From an uncultured Eubacterium sp. (GTDB lineage: Bacteria; Bacillota; Clostridia; Lachnospirales; Lachnospiraceae), in assembly GCF_934295145.1 (NCBI RefSeq), contig NZ_CAKRAS010000019.1, forward strand, positions 1-48,511: 48,511 bases of DNA, given 5' to 3'. The notes under the pieces are model-generated. The model was not told the origin of the DNA and made no database searches. It worked only from the letters and a program-made list of their open reading frames with translations. The position numbers and the translations under genes are program-made. Position 1 is the first letter of the stretch, and each line of letters opens with the position of its first letter. Below are positions 8,832 to 18,512 of this stretch, in pieces.

Positions 8832-9668
8832 CTAGTTTATATTTATCCTTCTTCTTGCAATAATATCTGCAATATCTGCAATCTTCTCTCCTGTATTTTC
8901 TTCCATCATTTTGATAAACCCCGCCATTTGATAAACCATTTCGTAACTATCCAAATTAAAGCAAACCATTCCCCTGACCATCGTTTCAACATTTACCTTT
9001 TGTTGAATTATCTCTTCAAAAGAATCTATCTCTTTGTTATGTGAATCAAATATATATGGCAATGCATAATATTTAGATATATTACCTTTAGATAATATAC
9101 CTTTCTTATCACTATCAACCAGCAATGGATACTCACCCTTAGCTTTCATTGCAGCTATCACAGTAACTGTATCCCGCGACATAGCCCTCAAAAAATACTT
9201 TGTCAGATTAGGTCCATATATAAACTGATTTCCATAAATAATAAATACACTCTTTGTAAACTTGTGGTTTAGCTCTGAACTAATTGTAATATTAATACCT
9301 TCAACTTGTATTGGCTTACATTTTCCTATTATCTCAATATCCTTTATTCCAACAAGTAAAAATTGTGATATTAAATATTCAATCATCTTTTTATTATAAA
9401 TAATAGTTTCCGCTGGAATAATATCATTTAGCACTAATACACCGATCCATTGACTTGTCTGTTCATGACCATACATTATGCTTTCAATATCTGTATCCAA
9501 TAAAATACATAATTGATTTAGTAATGATGTATCCGGAAAGGTAATTCCTCTTTCCCATTTTGATATAGCCTTATCACTAATACCCAATTTTTCAGCCAGA
9601 GAAGCTTGTGTAAATCCAGCAGATCTTCTTAATTTAGCTATTGTCTTGCCTGTATTATTTAAATCCAT
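8832..9668 (-). CDS. XRE-type HTH regulator fused to a degenerate RmlA-like domain
   Basis: Residues 5-60 are an XRE helix-turn-helix (GFTQASLAEKLGISDKAISK is the HTH core). Residues 75-260 align along their length with RmlA encoded directly upstream: MIEYLISQFLLVGIKDIEII with MIYYPLTTLMMANIRDILII, IYGNQFIYGPNL with ILGDNIFYGNGL, and AGFIKMMEENTG with AGFIQTIQNMQG. The RmlA nucleotide loop (GGSGTRLYPLT) is missing, and both metal-binding Asp residues (D108 and D225 of the neighbour) are Asn (N147 and N238). It should bind DNA and perhaps a dTDP-sugar without catalysis. It lies 17 nt after rmlA, hence co-transcribed. Confidence 0.85.
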   Translation of the reverse strand: MDLNNTGKTIAKLRRSAGFTQASLAEKLGISDKAISKWERGITFPDTSLLNQLCILLDTDIESIMYGHEQTSQWIGVLVLNDIIPAETIIYNKKMIEYLISQFLLVGIKDIEIIGKCKPIQVEGINITISSELNHKFTKSVFIIYGNQFIYGPNLTKYFLRAMSRDTVTVIAAMKAKGEYPLLVDSDKKGILSKGNISKYYALPYIFDSHNKEIDSFEEIIQQKVNVETMVRGMVCFNLDSYEMVYQMAGFIKMMEENTGEKIADIADIIARRRININ

Positions 9669-9685
9669 GCTCCCTCAAACTCCTG

Positions 9686-10570
9686 CTATCTCGGCATTTT
9701 TCCATCAGCAACCTTCTTCAAATGTTTACCATATGGACTTTTTCCATACTTTTCAGCTGAATTTAATAATTGTTCCTTGCTAATCATGTTATATCTATAT
9801 GCAATTTCTTCTGGTGATGCTACAATAATTCCTTGCATATTCTGAATTGTCTGAATGAAACCAGCAGCTTGCATTAAACTATCCATTGTTCCTGTATCAA
9901 GCCAAGAAAATCCTCGTCCCATAATGTCACAATCCAATAAATTTTTTTCTAAATACATTTGATTAAGTGATGTAATTTCTAATTCTCCTCGTGCACTTGG
10001 CAAAACATGTTTTGCCATTTCACTTACATTGCTAGGATAAAAATAAAGACCTGTTACCGCATAATTACTTTTAGGATTAATCGGTTTTTCCTCCAGGGAA
10101 AGTACTTTATAATCTTTATCAAATTCAACTACCCCAAAACGTTCTGGATCATTAACATAAAAGCCAAATACAGATGCTCTCCCTGCTTCTGCTCTTTTAG
10201 CTGCATTTTTTAGCATATTTCCAAGACCATTCCCATAGAAAATATTATCTCCAAGAATCATTGCACATGCATCATTACCAATAAATTTTTCACCAATAAT
10301 AAATGCTTGTGCTAATCCCTCAGGCTTTGGTTGTACAGCGTAGGAAAGTTTAATACCAAATTGATGGCCATCACCTAATAGTGATTTAAAACGTGGTGTG
10401 TCCTCCGGTGTCGAGATAATGAGAATATCTCTAATATTTGCCATCATCAATGTAGTTAATGGATAATATATCATTGGTTTATCGTATACTGGTAATAATT
10501 GTTTTGATATAACTCTTGTTAATGGATATAATCTGGTCCCAGATCCCCCTGCAAGAATAATTCCTCTCAT
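9686..10570 (-). CDS. rmlA: Glucose-1-phosphate thymidylyltransferase RmlA
   Basis: Makes dTDP-glucose from dTTP and glucose-1-phosphate, in the cytosol. The signature GGSGTRLYPLT (8-18), K-containing KQLLPVYDKPM (23-33), the metal ligands D108 (GDNIFYG) and D225 (WLDTGT), and EEKP (160-163) are all intact. Length 294 aa is standard. It lies 4 nt after the aminotransferase gene. Its coding sequence is AT-richer than that of rmlB at the other end of the locus, so the two genes of one pathway may have different histories. Confidence 0.96.
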   Translation of the reverse strand: MRGIILAGGSGTRLYPLTRVISKQLLPVYDKPMIYYPLTTLMMANIRDILIISTPEDTPRFKSLLGDGHQFGIKLSYAVQPKPEGLAQAFIIGEKFIGNDACAMILGDNIFYGNGLGNMLKNAAKRAEAGRASVFGFYVNDPERFGVVEFDKDYKVLSLEEKPINPKSNYAVTGLYFYPSNVSEMAKHVLPSARGELEITSLNQMYLEKNLLDCDIMGRGFSWLDTGTMDSLMQAAGFIQTIQNMQGIIVASPEEIAYRYNMISKEQLLNSAEKYGKSPYGKHLKKVADGKMPR

Positions 10571-10574
10571 AATT

Positions 10575-11690
10575 CTACCTCTTACAATTCAAAATAATTT
10601 TACAAATCCGGTTAACATCTTCTAAGGACAAATCTGCATATAACGGCAACGTCAGCACTCGCTTGCTCAAATGTAAAGCAACTGGTGTCTGACTCGGATC
10701 ATACTTTCCATGGAAACAATCAAATGTATTTGTTAATGGATAAAAATATTTTCTGGATCCAATTCCCTGCTCCGCCAATGCTTCCATCACTTCATTTCGG
10801 GTAGCGCCAAATACATTTTCCTCAAAAATCACCGGGAAATATGCATAGTTTGGTTTTACATCTTTTTGAATCGGATTCATCTGTAAGCCATCTACTCCAT
10901 CCAAATGTTCCATATATCTCTCTACAACAGCTTTTCGCTTTGCAATTTCTTCATCCACATGGCGTAGATTACATAATCCCATTGCAGCACAGAATTCATT
11001 CATCTTAGCATTTGCACCAACACCATCTACTGTTTCTGGTCCTCTAATGCCGAAATTTTTCAGACGATATAAGTCCAGTCCAAAATCTTGATCTGCAAAG
11101 CAAGCTGCGCCTCCTTCAATTGTATTAAATACCTTTGTAGCATGAAAACTAAAGCAGGAAACATCCCCAAAGGAACCTATTCCCTTCTTTTTATACTCAA
11201 CACCAAATGTGTGTGCTGCATCGTATATTACCTTCAGTCCATATTTATCTGCGATTCTCTGAATTTCCTCTACATCACAAATATTGCCATATACATGCAC
11301 CGGCATAATTGCACTGGTCTTATCAGTGATCAACGCCTCAATTTTTGTAACATCCATGGTAAAATCCACTGGGTTTATATCACAAAATACCGGTTCCAAA
11401 CCATTTCTAACAATTGCATGTGTCGTAGATGCAAAAGTAAACGGTGTAGTAATCACTTCGCTTCCTTTTGGAAGATGTAATGCCTGCAAAGAAAGTTCCA
11501 GAGCCATATGACCGTTCGTAAGCAGGTCAATGGATGGAACTTTCAAATAACTCACTAATTCAGCTTGCAATTCTTTATGTTTGACTCCCATATTTGTTAA
11601 CCAGTGAGAATCCCAAATCTCTTTTATTTCATCTATGTATTCCTGATATTCTGGCATGGATGAACGTGTTACTAAAATACTATTATTCAT
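10575..11690 (-). CDS. DegT/DnrJ/EryC1/StrS sugar aminotransferase (VioA-like)
   Basis: A 371-aa PLP-dependent aminotransferase. The Schiff-base lysine is K186 in SFHATKVFNTIEGG, and D157 of YDAAH contacts the PLP ring nitrogen. The N-terminus (SSMPEYQEYIDEIKEIWDSHWLTN) resembles enzymes that aminate C4 of dTDP-4-keto-6-deoxyglucose, such as VioA. That specificity is inferred from resemblance and from the adjacent rmlA plus rmlB and absent rmlC/D. The likely product is a dTDP-4-amino-4,6-dideoxyhexose. No sugar N-acyltransferase gene follows, so the amine may stay free or be modified by the ATP-grasp enzyme. Confidence 0.88.
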   Translation of the reverse strand: MNNSILVTRSSMPEYQEYIDEIKEIWDSHWLTNMGVKHKELQAELVSYLKVPSIDLLTNGHMALELSLQALHLPKGSEVITTPFTFASTTHAIVRNGLEPVFCDINPVDFTMDVTKIEALITDKTSAIMPVHVYGNICDVEEIQRIADKYGLKVIYDAAHTFGVEYKKKGIGSFGDVSCFSFHATKVFNTIEGGAACFADQDFGLDLYRLKNFGIRGPETVDGVGANAKMNEFCAAMGLCNLRHVDEEIAKRKAVVERYMEHLDGVDGLQMNPIQKDVKPNYAYFPVIFEENVFGATRNEVMEALAEQGIGSRKYFYPLTNTFDCFHGKYDPSQTPVALHLSKRVLTLPLYADLSLEDVNRICKIILNCKR

Positions 11691-11771
11691 AATCTACTCT
11701 CAATTCTATTTCCATTCAATTTCAACAAAACGATTAATTTTATTGAACAATCAATACGTTACATATGTCCC

Positions 11772-13232
11772 CTACTTGTGATATAGCTTGTTTTTTATAT
11801 ATGGCTTTATTGTTTCCAACAAATATTCATATGATTCCAATTTAAATAATTTAGATCCTCCCAAATAAATAGTTATTCCTAATACAACCTGAATACATAA
11901 TGTTAATATATCCGGTAATCCTATCCGTTGCACCAGATACACACAAATTCCCATTACAACCGCAAGACTAATTCCTGGTAATATATCTTTTAATTGTTCA
12001 AGATATCCATAGTTTAATAATTTTTTGTTTGGCCAGCTATTGATAATCTGATTCAAAACACTAGACACTAATAAACTATATGCCATTGCCATAACTCCAA
12101 ACCACATCGTAGAAATTAATAGCACCATACCTACTGTCTTTTTTGCTATTTCTAATTTTAAAAATATATCACTTCTTCCCATTGCATTAACGGCATTAAG
12201 ATTAGCTGTGTGAATTGGGTAAAACATACTTGTGATGCAGAAAATTTGCATAAACGGTACGCATGGCAACCATTTTTCCGTTAAAATGAATCGTATAAGT
12301 GGTGTACCGCAAAATGCTAATCCCATCATTAATGGTGCCATAATATAAGTACTTGTTTTTATTGCTCTACGCATCATCGCTTTTAGTCGAACTAAATCAT
12401 CTTGTTCCCTTGACATTGTTGGAAGTAAAACACTATCGATAGATGTATTAATATTTGTAATTAACAAATCTGGAAATTGTTTTCCTCTATTATAAAACGC
12501 TAAATCCGATGCTGAATACATTCTTCCAATAATCAGCTGACGTATATTTGTATATATATTATCTAATAATGCAGATACTAATAGTTTCCATCCAAAAGAA
12601 AGCAATGCCTTCAATCGTTTAAAAGAAAAACTCTTTTGAGGTCTCCACTTAACCGTAATCCATAAAATAGCCGTATCAACTGCTGCATTAAATATTTGTT
12701 GCATAACAAGCGCCCATACACCAAAACCGTTATACGCCATAATAATGCCAATAATTGCAGCTCCAATTGTTCCACCCAGTGTCGAGAAAAAAAATCTTTT
12801 AAATTGCATTGTTCTGGAAACATATGCTTGTTGTACATTTTTAACTCCTGAAATAACTAAAGTCAGACTTAAAACCCTAATAACAGGAATTAATGATACA
12901 TCATGGTAAAATTTAGCAATTCCTGTTGCCGCAAAAAACATCACTCCATACAATACTGCACACACACACACATTAAAAAAGAACACTGTCGAAAAATCTA
13001 AATTATCCGCATCTTTTTTTTGAATTAAAGCATTTCCCATACCGCTATCTACAAATACATTTAATATCGTTGTAAATACAGTAATAAGTGCAATTGTTCC
13101 GTACACCTCTGGTGCTAACAATCTCGCTAAAATGATTGAAACAATAAACTGTACTAACTGCGCTCCACATCTTTCGGCAAAACGCCAGAAAAAATTTCCT
13201 ATAGTCGTATTTCTATCAATTTTCTTTTCCAT
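11772..13232 (-). CDS. wzx: Wzx-type polysaccharide flippase
   Basis: A 486-aa membrane protein with about 12-14 hydrophobic segments and the lipopolysaccharide/teichuronic-acid exporter pattern (FWRFAERCGAQLVQFIVSIILARLL at the N-terminus; MOP superfamily). It would flip undecaprenyl-linked repeat units across the cytoplasmic membrane to Wzy. It sits 81 nt before the aminotransferase and 6 nt after a glycosyltransferase. The AT-rich composition matches neighbouring serotype-specific genes. The symbol reflects role only, since Wzx sequences diverge widely. Confidence 0.9.
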   Translation of the reverse strand: MEKKIDRNTTIGNFFWRFAERCGAQLVQFIVSIILARLLAPEVYGTIALITVFTTILNVFVDSGMGNALIQKKDADNLDFSTVFFFNVCVCAVLYGVMFFAATGIAKFYHDVSLIPVIRVLSLTLVISGVKNVQQAYVSRTMQFKRFFFSTLGGTIGAAIIGIIMAYNGFGVWALVMQQIFNAAVDTAILWITVKWRPQKSFSFKRLKALLSFGWKLLVSALLDNIYTNIRQLIIGRMYSASDLAFYNRGKQFPDLLITNINTSIDSVLLPTMSREQDDLVRLKAMMRRAIKTSTYIMAPLMMGLAFCGTPLIRFILTEKWLPCVPFMQIFCITSMFYPIHTANLNAVNAMGRSDIFLKLEIAKKTVGMVLLISTMWFGVMAMAYSLLVSSVLNQIINSWPNKKLLNYGYLEQLKDILPGISLAVVMGICVYLVQRIGLPDILTLCIQVVLGITIYLGGSKLFKLESYEYLLETIKPYIKNKLYHK

Positions 13233-13238
13233 CTACCT

Positions 13239-14216
13239 TTACAATTCTCCTTTTAACCCAATCTTATAAATTTTACTTTTTATAATTGCTTTGAGAATTA
13301 TACTTTTTTCCCTTTTATCAAATGCATTCAGAATGACACGATTTTCTTTATAATAATCTTGACTATCTATTTTAAGTTCAAAGTTACTATTTTCACTAAT
13401 TTCTTGTTTTCTATAATCATATTCAGAAGCATTTTTCTTTCTTACTTTTAAATTAATTGTATTTTGGCAATATATACCGCTTCCATCGAATCCATAATTT
13501 CTAACCAATGACTTAACTGGCGTAATGACATATTTATTATTTATTTGAATAAAACATCCACATGCTACATCGCAGAAATCATATAATAAATTATCTTTTT
13601 TCAAAACATTATTCATAACGTCAATATATCTTGCATCTGTCATCTTACATCTCTTTATCTTTCCATTCACAAATGCGCTTTTTATACATCCTCCATGAAT
13701 TTGATTTTGCATTTCCAAAAATTTATCTTTCCAAAAACCAGTTCCCCACATAGGAAAAATGGCTCTATTCCTAAATGCATTACATCCTTCTGAAACTTTC
13801 CATTGCACAGGATATGAATAACCTGTCACCCCTAACACATTAGGATCATCTTTATATTTTTCTAGACATATATCCATGTATTCTATAAAATTTGGTGAAA
13901 ACTCACAATCATCATCTGTACGAATAAATCGATCATACTTTTTCAAAATATCTGTTCGCAGATCTACCATATTCTTTGCAGCGCCATAATTATATGGCCG
14001 CCTAATAACTATAAACTTGGAAAATTCTTTAAATTCACCTTTTAAATAATCTAAAATTTTTTCATACCCTTCCGTATGTTCTTCTTTTGTCGGATAATCC
14101 AATGCAATATATACATCAGTATATCTTGCCCAGCTATTTTTTCTTAAACTTTCTATACATCTCACAAAATGCTCATATCTACATAATGTAGGAATTAATA
14201 TTGGTGCATAATACAT
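13239..14216 (-). CDS. GT2-like glycosyltransferase
   Basis: A 325-aa cytosolic protein with the GT-A start (APILIPTLCRYEHFVRCIESL) and an acidic metal-binding stretch IRTDDDCEFSPNF near residues 97-109, followed by a W/G-rich acceptor region (FPMWGTGFWKDKF). It probably adds one sugar to the lipid-linked repeat unit. The ribosome site before the chosen ATG is weak, although the reading frame starts with a conserved beta strand, so I keep this start. Donor and linkage cannot be read. Confidence 0.8.
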   Translation of the reverse strand: MYYAPILIPTLCRYEHFVRCIESLRKNSWARYTDVYIALDYPTKEEHTEGYEKILDYLKGEFKEFSKFIVIRRPYNYGAAKNMVDLRTDILKKYDRFIRTDDDCEFSPNFIEYMDICLEKYKDDPNVLGVTGYSYPVQWKVSEGCNAFRNRAIFPMWGTGFWKDKFLEMQNQIHGGCIKSAFVNGKIKRCKMTDARYIDVMNNVLKKDNLLYDFCDVACGCFIQINNKYVITPVKSLVRNYGFDGSGIYCQNTINLKVRKKNASEYDYRKQEISENSNFELKIDSQDYYKENRVILNAFDKREKSIILKAIIKSKIYKIGLKGEL

Positions 14217-14264
14217 ATTTTTTCTATATGATGTTTTTGATAATCATCACATTAATCCTTTCTG

Positions 14265-15080
14265 TCAACTAACTCGTTTTATCCATCCGATACTTTCAAT
14301 AATTGCTGATTTGATTCCCCTATATTTTATTACTCCTATGATTTTAGCCAAATAACTTCCCCCTGGAACTTTTATTTTTTTAGTCAACTTGTCAACATAT
14401 CGATCCTCTTCACTATGCCAAGAGCCATCAAAATGATGTATTACATACGTATTGTCTGTGATAGTAATTTCTTTTGTTTCGAGATCTTTCGGTGAAAAAA
14501 AATCTTTTGGAAATATTGTGATTCCATTTATACATTGCTTTAGATTATTTTTTTTTAATCCATATTTTGTATACAAATTTGTCATTCTGGTGACATTTGT
14601 TGTTAAATCCATACTTCCGTCACTTCTAATAAAATGTATGTTTTCATACCCATCTAAACATTCACAATATGTTTTTTGCCCTTTTTTGCAAGCCATTAAC
14701 CCTGTTGAAACTTGATTTTTTGTTTCAAATCCAGCTACTGCCTCATACCCCAATAAATCATTCAAGGATTTTATAACTTCTACATCTGTATCCATATATA
14801 TTCCACCATAATAAGTTAGTGCATATAATCGAGCTACATCACTAACAAACGCCCATTTTTTTGCTTTATAAGCTTCTTTCACATATTCATTAATTTCTAA
14901 ATCAAAGTTATCCTCATTCCACTCCACAATTTTATAATCTGGGCAATATTTTTTCCAAGAATTTATACACTTCTGTGCAAGTTCAGGCAATGGACCTTTA
15001 CCAAACCAACAATAATGAATAGTTTTAGGTATACAATCTTCTTTCATCATTTTTTTTTCTATGTTACTTGTTTTTGTCAT
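14265..15080 (-). CDS. GT32-type glycosyltransferase with DXD motif
   Basis: A 271-aa enzyme of the Gly_transf_sug (OCH1/capsular) family. IPKTIHYCWFGKGPLP (17-32) is the family start, and the metal/nucleotide-sugar DXD motif is DTD at 97-99 in GGIYMDTDVEVI. The start at 15080 is preferred over 15116 because GGGAG precedes it. Family members transfer galactose, glucose or mannose-type residues; the donor here is unknown. It lies 62 nt after the GT2 gene at 15142-16128. Confidence 0.85.
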   Translation of the reverse strand: MTKTSNIEKKMMKEDCIPKTIHYCWFGKGPLPELAQKCINSWKKYCPDYKIVEWNEDNFDLEINEYVKEAYKAKKWAFVSDVARLYALTYYGGIYMDTDVEVIKSLNDLLGYEAVAGFETKNQVSTGLMACKKGQKTYCECLDGYENIHFIRSDGSMDLTTNVTRMTNLYTKYGLKKNNLKQCINGITIFPKDFFSPKDLETKEITITDNTYVIHHFDGSWHSEEDRYVDKLTKKIKVPGGSYLAKIIGVIKYRGIKSAIIESIGWIKRVS

Positions 15081-15141
15081 ATTTCGCTCCCATTCATAAT
15101 CTATTTCATTTATCAATAAATATATACCTTATATTTTTGAT

Positions 15142-16128
15142 TCAATTTTTATTTATACCTTTTAAAACCATTCTTGCAAATTTTGTTTTAATAAAAGCAC
15201 ATAATGTAAACAATTTTCCCTTAAAACTGACATTATGTGCTTTTAAATAGTACTTAGAATATTGCCTATATGTTTTTTGAATCATTTTTTCTATATTTTC
15301 ATCATAAAAATCGCCTAATTCCATTTCTTTTAAACAAAAATTACAAGCATAAATCAAATCAGTACATCCATATTTATATAACTTAGGATATTTATTTTTT
15401 ATAAATTTTAGTTGTTTGTTCTTCGCTTCAATTATGTCTAATCGCTTTAATGAAAACCCTCGATTCATAATACTTAATGGATTTCTTCTGTAAACATAAC
15501 CAATCTCATTTGTAACCCCTATTCTCTTAGCCTTATCCACTAATAAATATGTTGTAAACGCATCCTCATGGATTTTTCCTTTGGGAAATCTTAAATCATC
15601 AAAAAGGTTTTTCCTATATAATTTTTTCCATGCTGTTGTTTCTATTTTATTAGTGACAAGATAAGCTTCCATTTTCTTAATATTCTCAAATATTACTACA
15701 TTTTTTTTGCTAGGATTTAAGCATAGACATGTTATATCATCCTCATCATTACATTCCATACATTGACACATCGCAAAATCGGTTTGATATGTAATGCATA
15801 TATCATATAACAGTTCTATCATATTAGGTAAAATAAAATCATCACTATCAACAAAAGTTAGATATTTTCCTTTTGCAATATCAATCCCCGCATTTCTAGC
15901 ATCCGATAAGCCACCATTTTTTTTGTGAATAACCTGTACTCGATTGTCTAGTATTTTATATCTATCACAAATTTCTGAACTCGAATCAAAAGACCCATCA
16001 TCACATAATATAATTTCTAAATTCTTATATGTTTGATTAATAATAGACTCTAAGCATTGTACTAAATATTTTTCAACATTAAATACAGGCACAATCACGC
16101 TAATTAAATCACCTAATTCATCACTCAT
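15142..16128 (-). CDS. GT2 family glycosyltransferase
   Basis: A 328-aa inverting GT-A enzyme. SVIVPVFNVEKYLVQCLESI at the N-terminus, DDGSFDSS near 43-50 and the catalytic-site FVDSDDF near 93-99 are the usual GT2 signatures. It resembles capsule enzymes of the CpsI/EpsE kind. The start codon overlaps the 3' end of wzy by 8 nt, indicating translational coupling. It should elongate the repeat unit at the cytosolic face; sugar unknown. Confidence 0.9.
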   Translation of the reverse strand: MSDELGDLISVIVPVFNVEKYLVQCLESIINQTYKNLEIILCDDGSFDSSSEICDRYKILDNRVQVIHKKNGGLSDARNAGIDIAKGKYLTFVDSDDFILPNMIELLYDICITYQTDFAMCQCMECNDEDDITCLCLNPSKKNVVIFENIKKMEAYLVTNKIETTAWKKLYRKNLFDDLRFPKGKIHEDAFTTYLLVDKAKRIGVTNEIGYVYRRNPLSIMNRGFSLKRLDIIEAKNKQLKFIKNKYPKLYKYGCTDLIYACNFCLKEMELGDFYDENIEKMIQKTYRQYSKYYLKAHNVSFKGKLFTLCAFIKTKFARMVLKGINKN

Positions 16129-17338
16129 AATTACACTTTATCCTCTTTGAATAATAACACATCGCCAATACAAAAATCATTGTATATTCACCTGGTACTT
16201 CTGATAACCAATTAATCAAAATAGCGATTATACTTAAAAAAAATATAAAAAATTTTTTATTATAATGCTCTCCTTTTTTCAGATTTAATGCAACCAAATA
16301 AATAAGAAAAAATAAAATCACTAAAATTATTCCACCATAATACAATAATTGTAATATTTCATTATGTGCACTCATATTTGCCCACACGTTATTATTACCG
16401 CCAGTATAGTCGTGATGCACATGAAATACATCTCCCGAATCTGTAATTCCATATCCAACAAATGGCTTTTTTGAAATTTCTTGCAATGCGGTATCCCAAA
16501 TAATTGTTCTGTGAGAGAATGTCAAATCCTTATGAAAAACATTATGAACTAATGGCGAAACAAGATATTGCATTCTAAATACAATTAGCATAAACCATAC
16601 TATAATATATACTATTGTTATAAGCTTTATATTTATAACTAAACCTTTTTTTCTAAACTCACTCGCAAAAAGCATAGTGAAAACTATAAACATTGTTATT
16701 ATACAAGTACTTGAATTCGAAAAAAGCGTTGAGCAAATAATTATCAACATAAATATATAATCCCTAATCGAAAATTTAATTCGTTTTTCCTCATTTAGTT
16801 TATCGGCAAAATAAAAGCAAAGCGATAACGCCAAAAAAATGGCCATTTGATTTTTTCCACCAACCAAAAACGTATCTTGATCCATTCTATAAGCATGTCT
16901 TACAAAAACCATATCCACAAAATTTAATACGGTAAAAAATTCAAACATCCAACTAATTCCAACTAATAATTCTTTGAATCTTTTTTCTACATGATTATGT
17001 AAAAAACATAATGATCCTATTGTCGGATACGCCATCATTAACATTCTTCTAATATTTCCATCTTCACAAAATGTTATAAACAGCATATATAGATAGTATA
17101 TTATTACCACTATTATCAAACTAATTTGAGAAGTATAACAATGATCTTTCCGTCCAACTTTGTAACAAAAATTAAATACATTCCATATAGTTAAAATTTC
17201 AGATATAGAAACATATAACAAGTTTAATATAGCATTTTCGTTAATGAACTCTGGTGTAAATACTCTCATCAGGAAAAAAAAGGACATCCCATACAAAATT
17301 GCCTTTTTCTTATTAACACTTTGTACATAATTTTGCAT
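16121..17338 (-). CDS. wzy: Wzy-type polysaccharide polymerase
   Basis: A 405-aa protein with about 10-11 hydrophobic segments and the O-antigen ligase/polymerase pattern. A large loop (about 255-320) contains GYGITDSGDVFHVHHDYTGG and ends in SAHNEILQLLYYGG, the conserved H-N-E-x-L motif of these enzymes. It would link repeat units on the outer face of the membrane, with length set by CpsC/CpsD. AAAGGAGATGATAAG precedes the ATG. It is highly AT-rich, as typical for serotype-specific polymerases. Confidence 0.88.
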   Translation of the reverse strand: MQNYVQSVNKKKAILYGMSFFFLMRVFTPEFINENAILNLLYVSISEILTIWNVFNFCYKVGRKDHCYTSQISLIIVVIIYYLYMLFITFCEDGNIRRMLMMAYPTIGSLCFLHNHVEKRFKELLVGISWMFEFFTVLNFVDMVFVRHAYRMDQDTFLVGGKNQMAIFLALSLCFYFADKLNEEKRIKFSIRDYIFMLIIICSTLFSNSSTCIITMFIVFTMLFASEFRKKGLVINIKLITIVYIIVWFMLIVFRMQYLVSPLVHNVFHKDLTFSHRTIIWDTALQEISKKPFVGYGITDSGDVFHVHHDYTGGNNNVWANMSAHNEILQLLYYGGIILVILFFLIYLVALNLKKGEHYNKKFFIFFLSIIAILINWLSEVPGEYTMIFVLAMCYYSKRIKCNYE

Positions 17339-17426
17339 CTTATCATCTCCTTTTTTATCCTTTTATACATCTACCTATTATCAACTACTTTTTTGAAATA
17401 ATGCGAAATAAAACTTTTACATATTG

Positions 17427-18509
17427 TTATCTTATAAAATTATTAAATAATTTCTCCACTTGTAAAAAACAATGATTTACCTCATAGTTATAAAAAACAT
17501 ATTCTCTCCCCGCTTTTCCCATTCTTTTTCTTAAATTCTCATCATCAAACAGGTCAATAATTGCATGTGCTAAGGCATACTCATTACATCTCGGAATCAC
17601 TTTACTACTTACACAAGGTTTAGTTGCTTCCATAAGTCCAGGAATATCAGAAATAATAACAGCAGTTTCACAAGCCTCAGCTTCAACAGCTGAAACACCA
17701 AATGACTCGGAATCTAAAGTCGATGCAATAACCCCTACGTCCATATTAGCCCACTCTTTTGCTGCTTCTTCTTGTGAAATAAATCCAAGCCAAGTTGTCA
17801 AATTATCGATTCCAAGCTGTGCTGCCAAATTTTTATACTCTTCTAATTTCTCACCTTTTCCGGCAATACGAAGTTTAATTGGTATATCTGGACGCTCTTT
17901 TTTAATCAAAGCAACCGCTTTAAGTAAATAATCAATACCATATTTTGGTGTTATTGCTTTAACTGTACCTACTATAAATTCATTCTCATTTTGTCTATTT
18001 CTTTTGTCTGGATTAAATAGATCCATATCCACGCCAAACGGTGTAACTTCGATTTTTTTACTTGTATATTTTGAGGTTTCCTCTGCCATCGCTTTGCTTG
18101 TCGAAAATATTCTTTTTGCCCGATACAAGCTAAACTTAAGCATTGTTTTATGTATAAGACTTTTTTGCGGAAAATCGTATACGTCCATTCCCCACACAGA
18201 TAACACATAATTTTTTATCCCAGAAAGAGCAGCAACTGTACCATAACTTGTAGCATAATGAACATTTACAATATCTGGATTTATTTCATCTACAACTTTC
18301 TTTACTGTTCTTGCCTTTAATAAATATTTTAATTTTTGTGAATCACTAGAATCAGCAGATGCTCCAGTATCGATAAAATGCACATCTACATTATTAATTT
18401 CATCATTTATAAATGAGACAACATGAACCTCATGACCATGCTCAGTAAACCACTTACACCACTTCTTTGTATGATAATTACTCGCAGGAGCTAAAAAACA
18501 TATTCTCAT
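17427..18509 (-). CDS. GT4 family glycosyltransferase
   Basis: A 360-aa retaining GT-B enzyme. The N-terminal domain starts MRICFLAPASNYHTKKW with the glycine/His loop; the C-terminal nucleotide-sugar domain has GTVKAITPKYGIDYLLKA and the E-x7-E signature in ESFGVSAVEAEACE. It is a peripheral, cytosolic enzyme. It lies 3 nt after the GT2 gene at 18513 and 88 nt before wzy. Donor sugar not determinable. Confidence 0.9.
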   Translation of the reverse strand: MRICFLAPASNYHTKKWCKWFTEHGHEVHVVSFINDEINNVDVHFIDTGASADSSDSQKLKYLLKARTVKKVVDEINPDIVNVHYATSYGTVAALSGIKNYVLSVWGMDVYDFPQKSLIHKTMLKFSLYRAKRIFSTSKAMAEETSKYTSKKIEVTPFGVDMDLFNPDKRNRQNENEFIVGTVKAITPKYGIDYLLKAVALIKKERPDIPIKLRIAGKGEKLEEYKNLAAQLGIDNLTTWLGFISQEEAAKEWANMDVGVIASTLDSESFGVSAVEAEACETAVIISDIPGLMEATKPCVSSKVIPRCNEYALAHAIIDLFDDENLRKRMGKAGREYVFYNYEVNHCFLQVEKLFNNFIR

Positions 18510-18512
18510 AAA

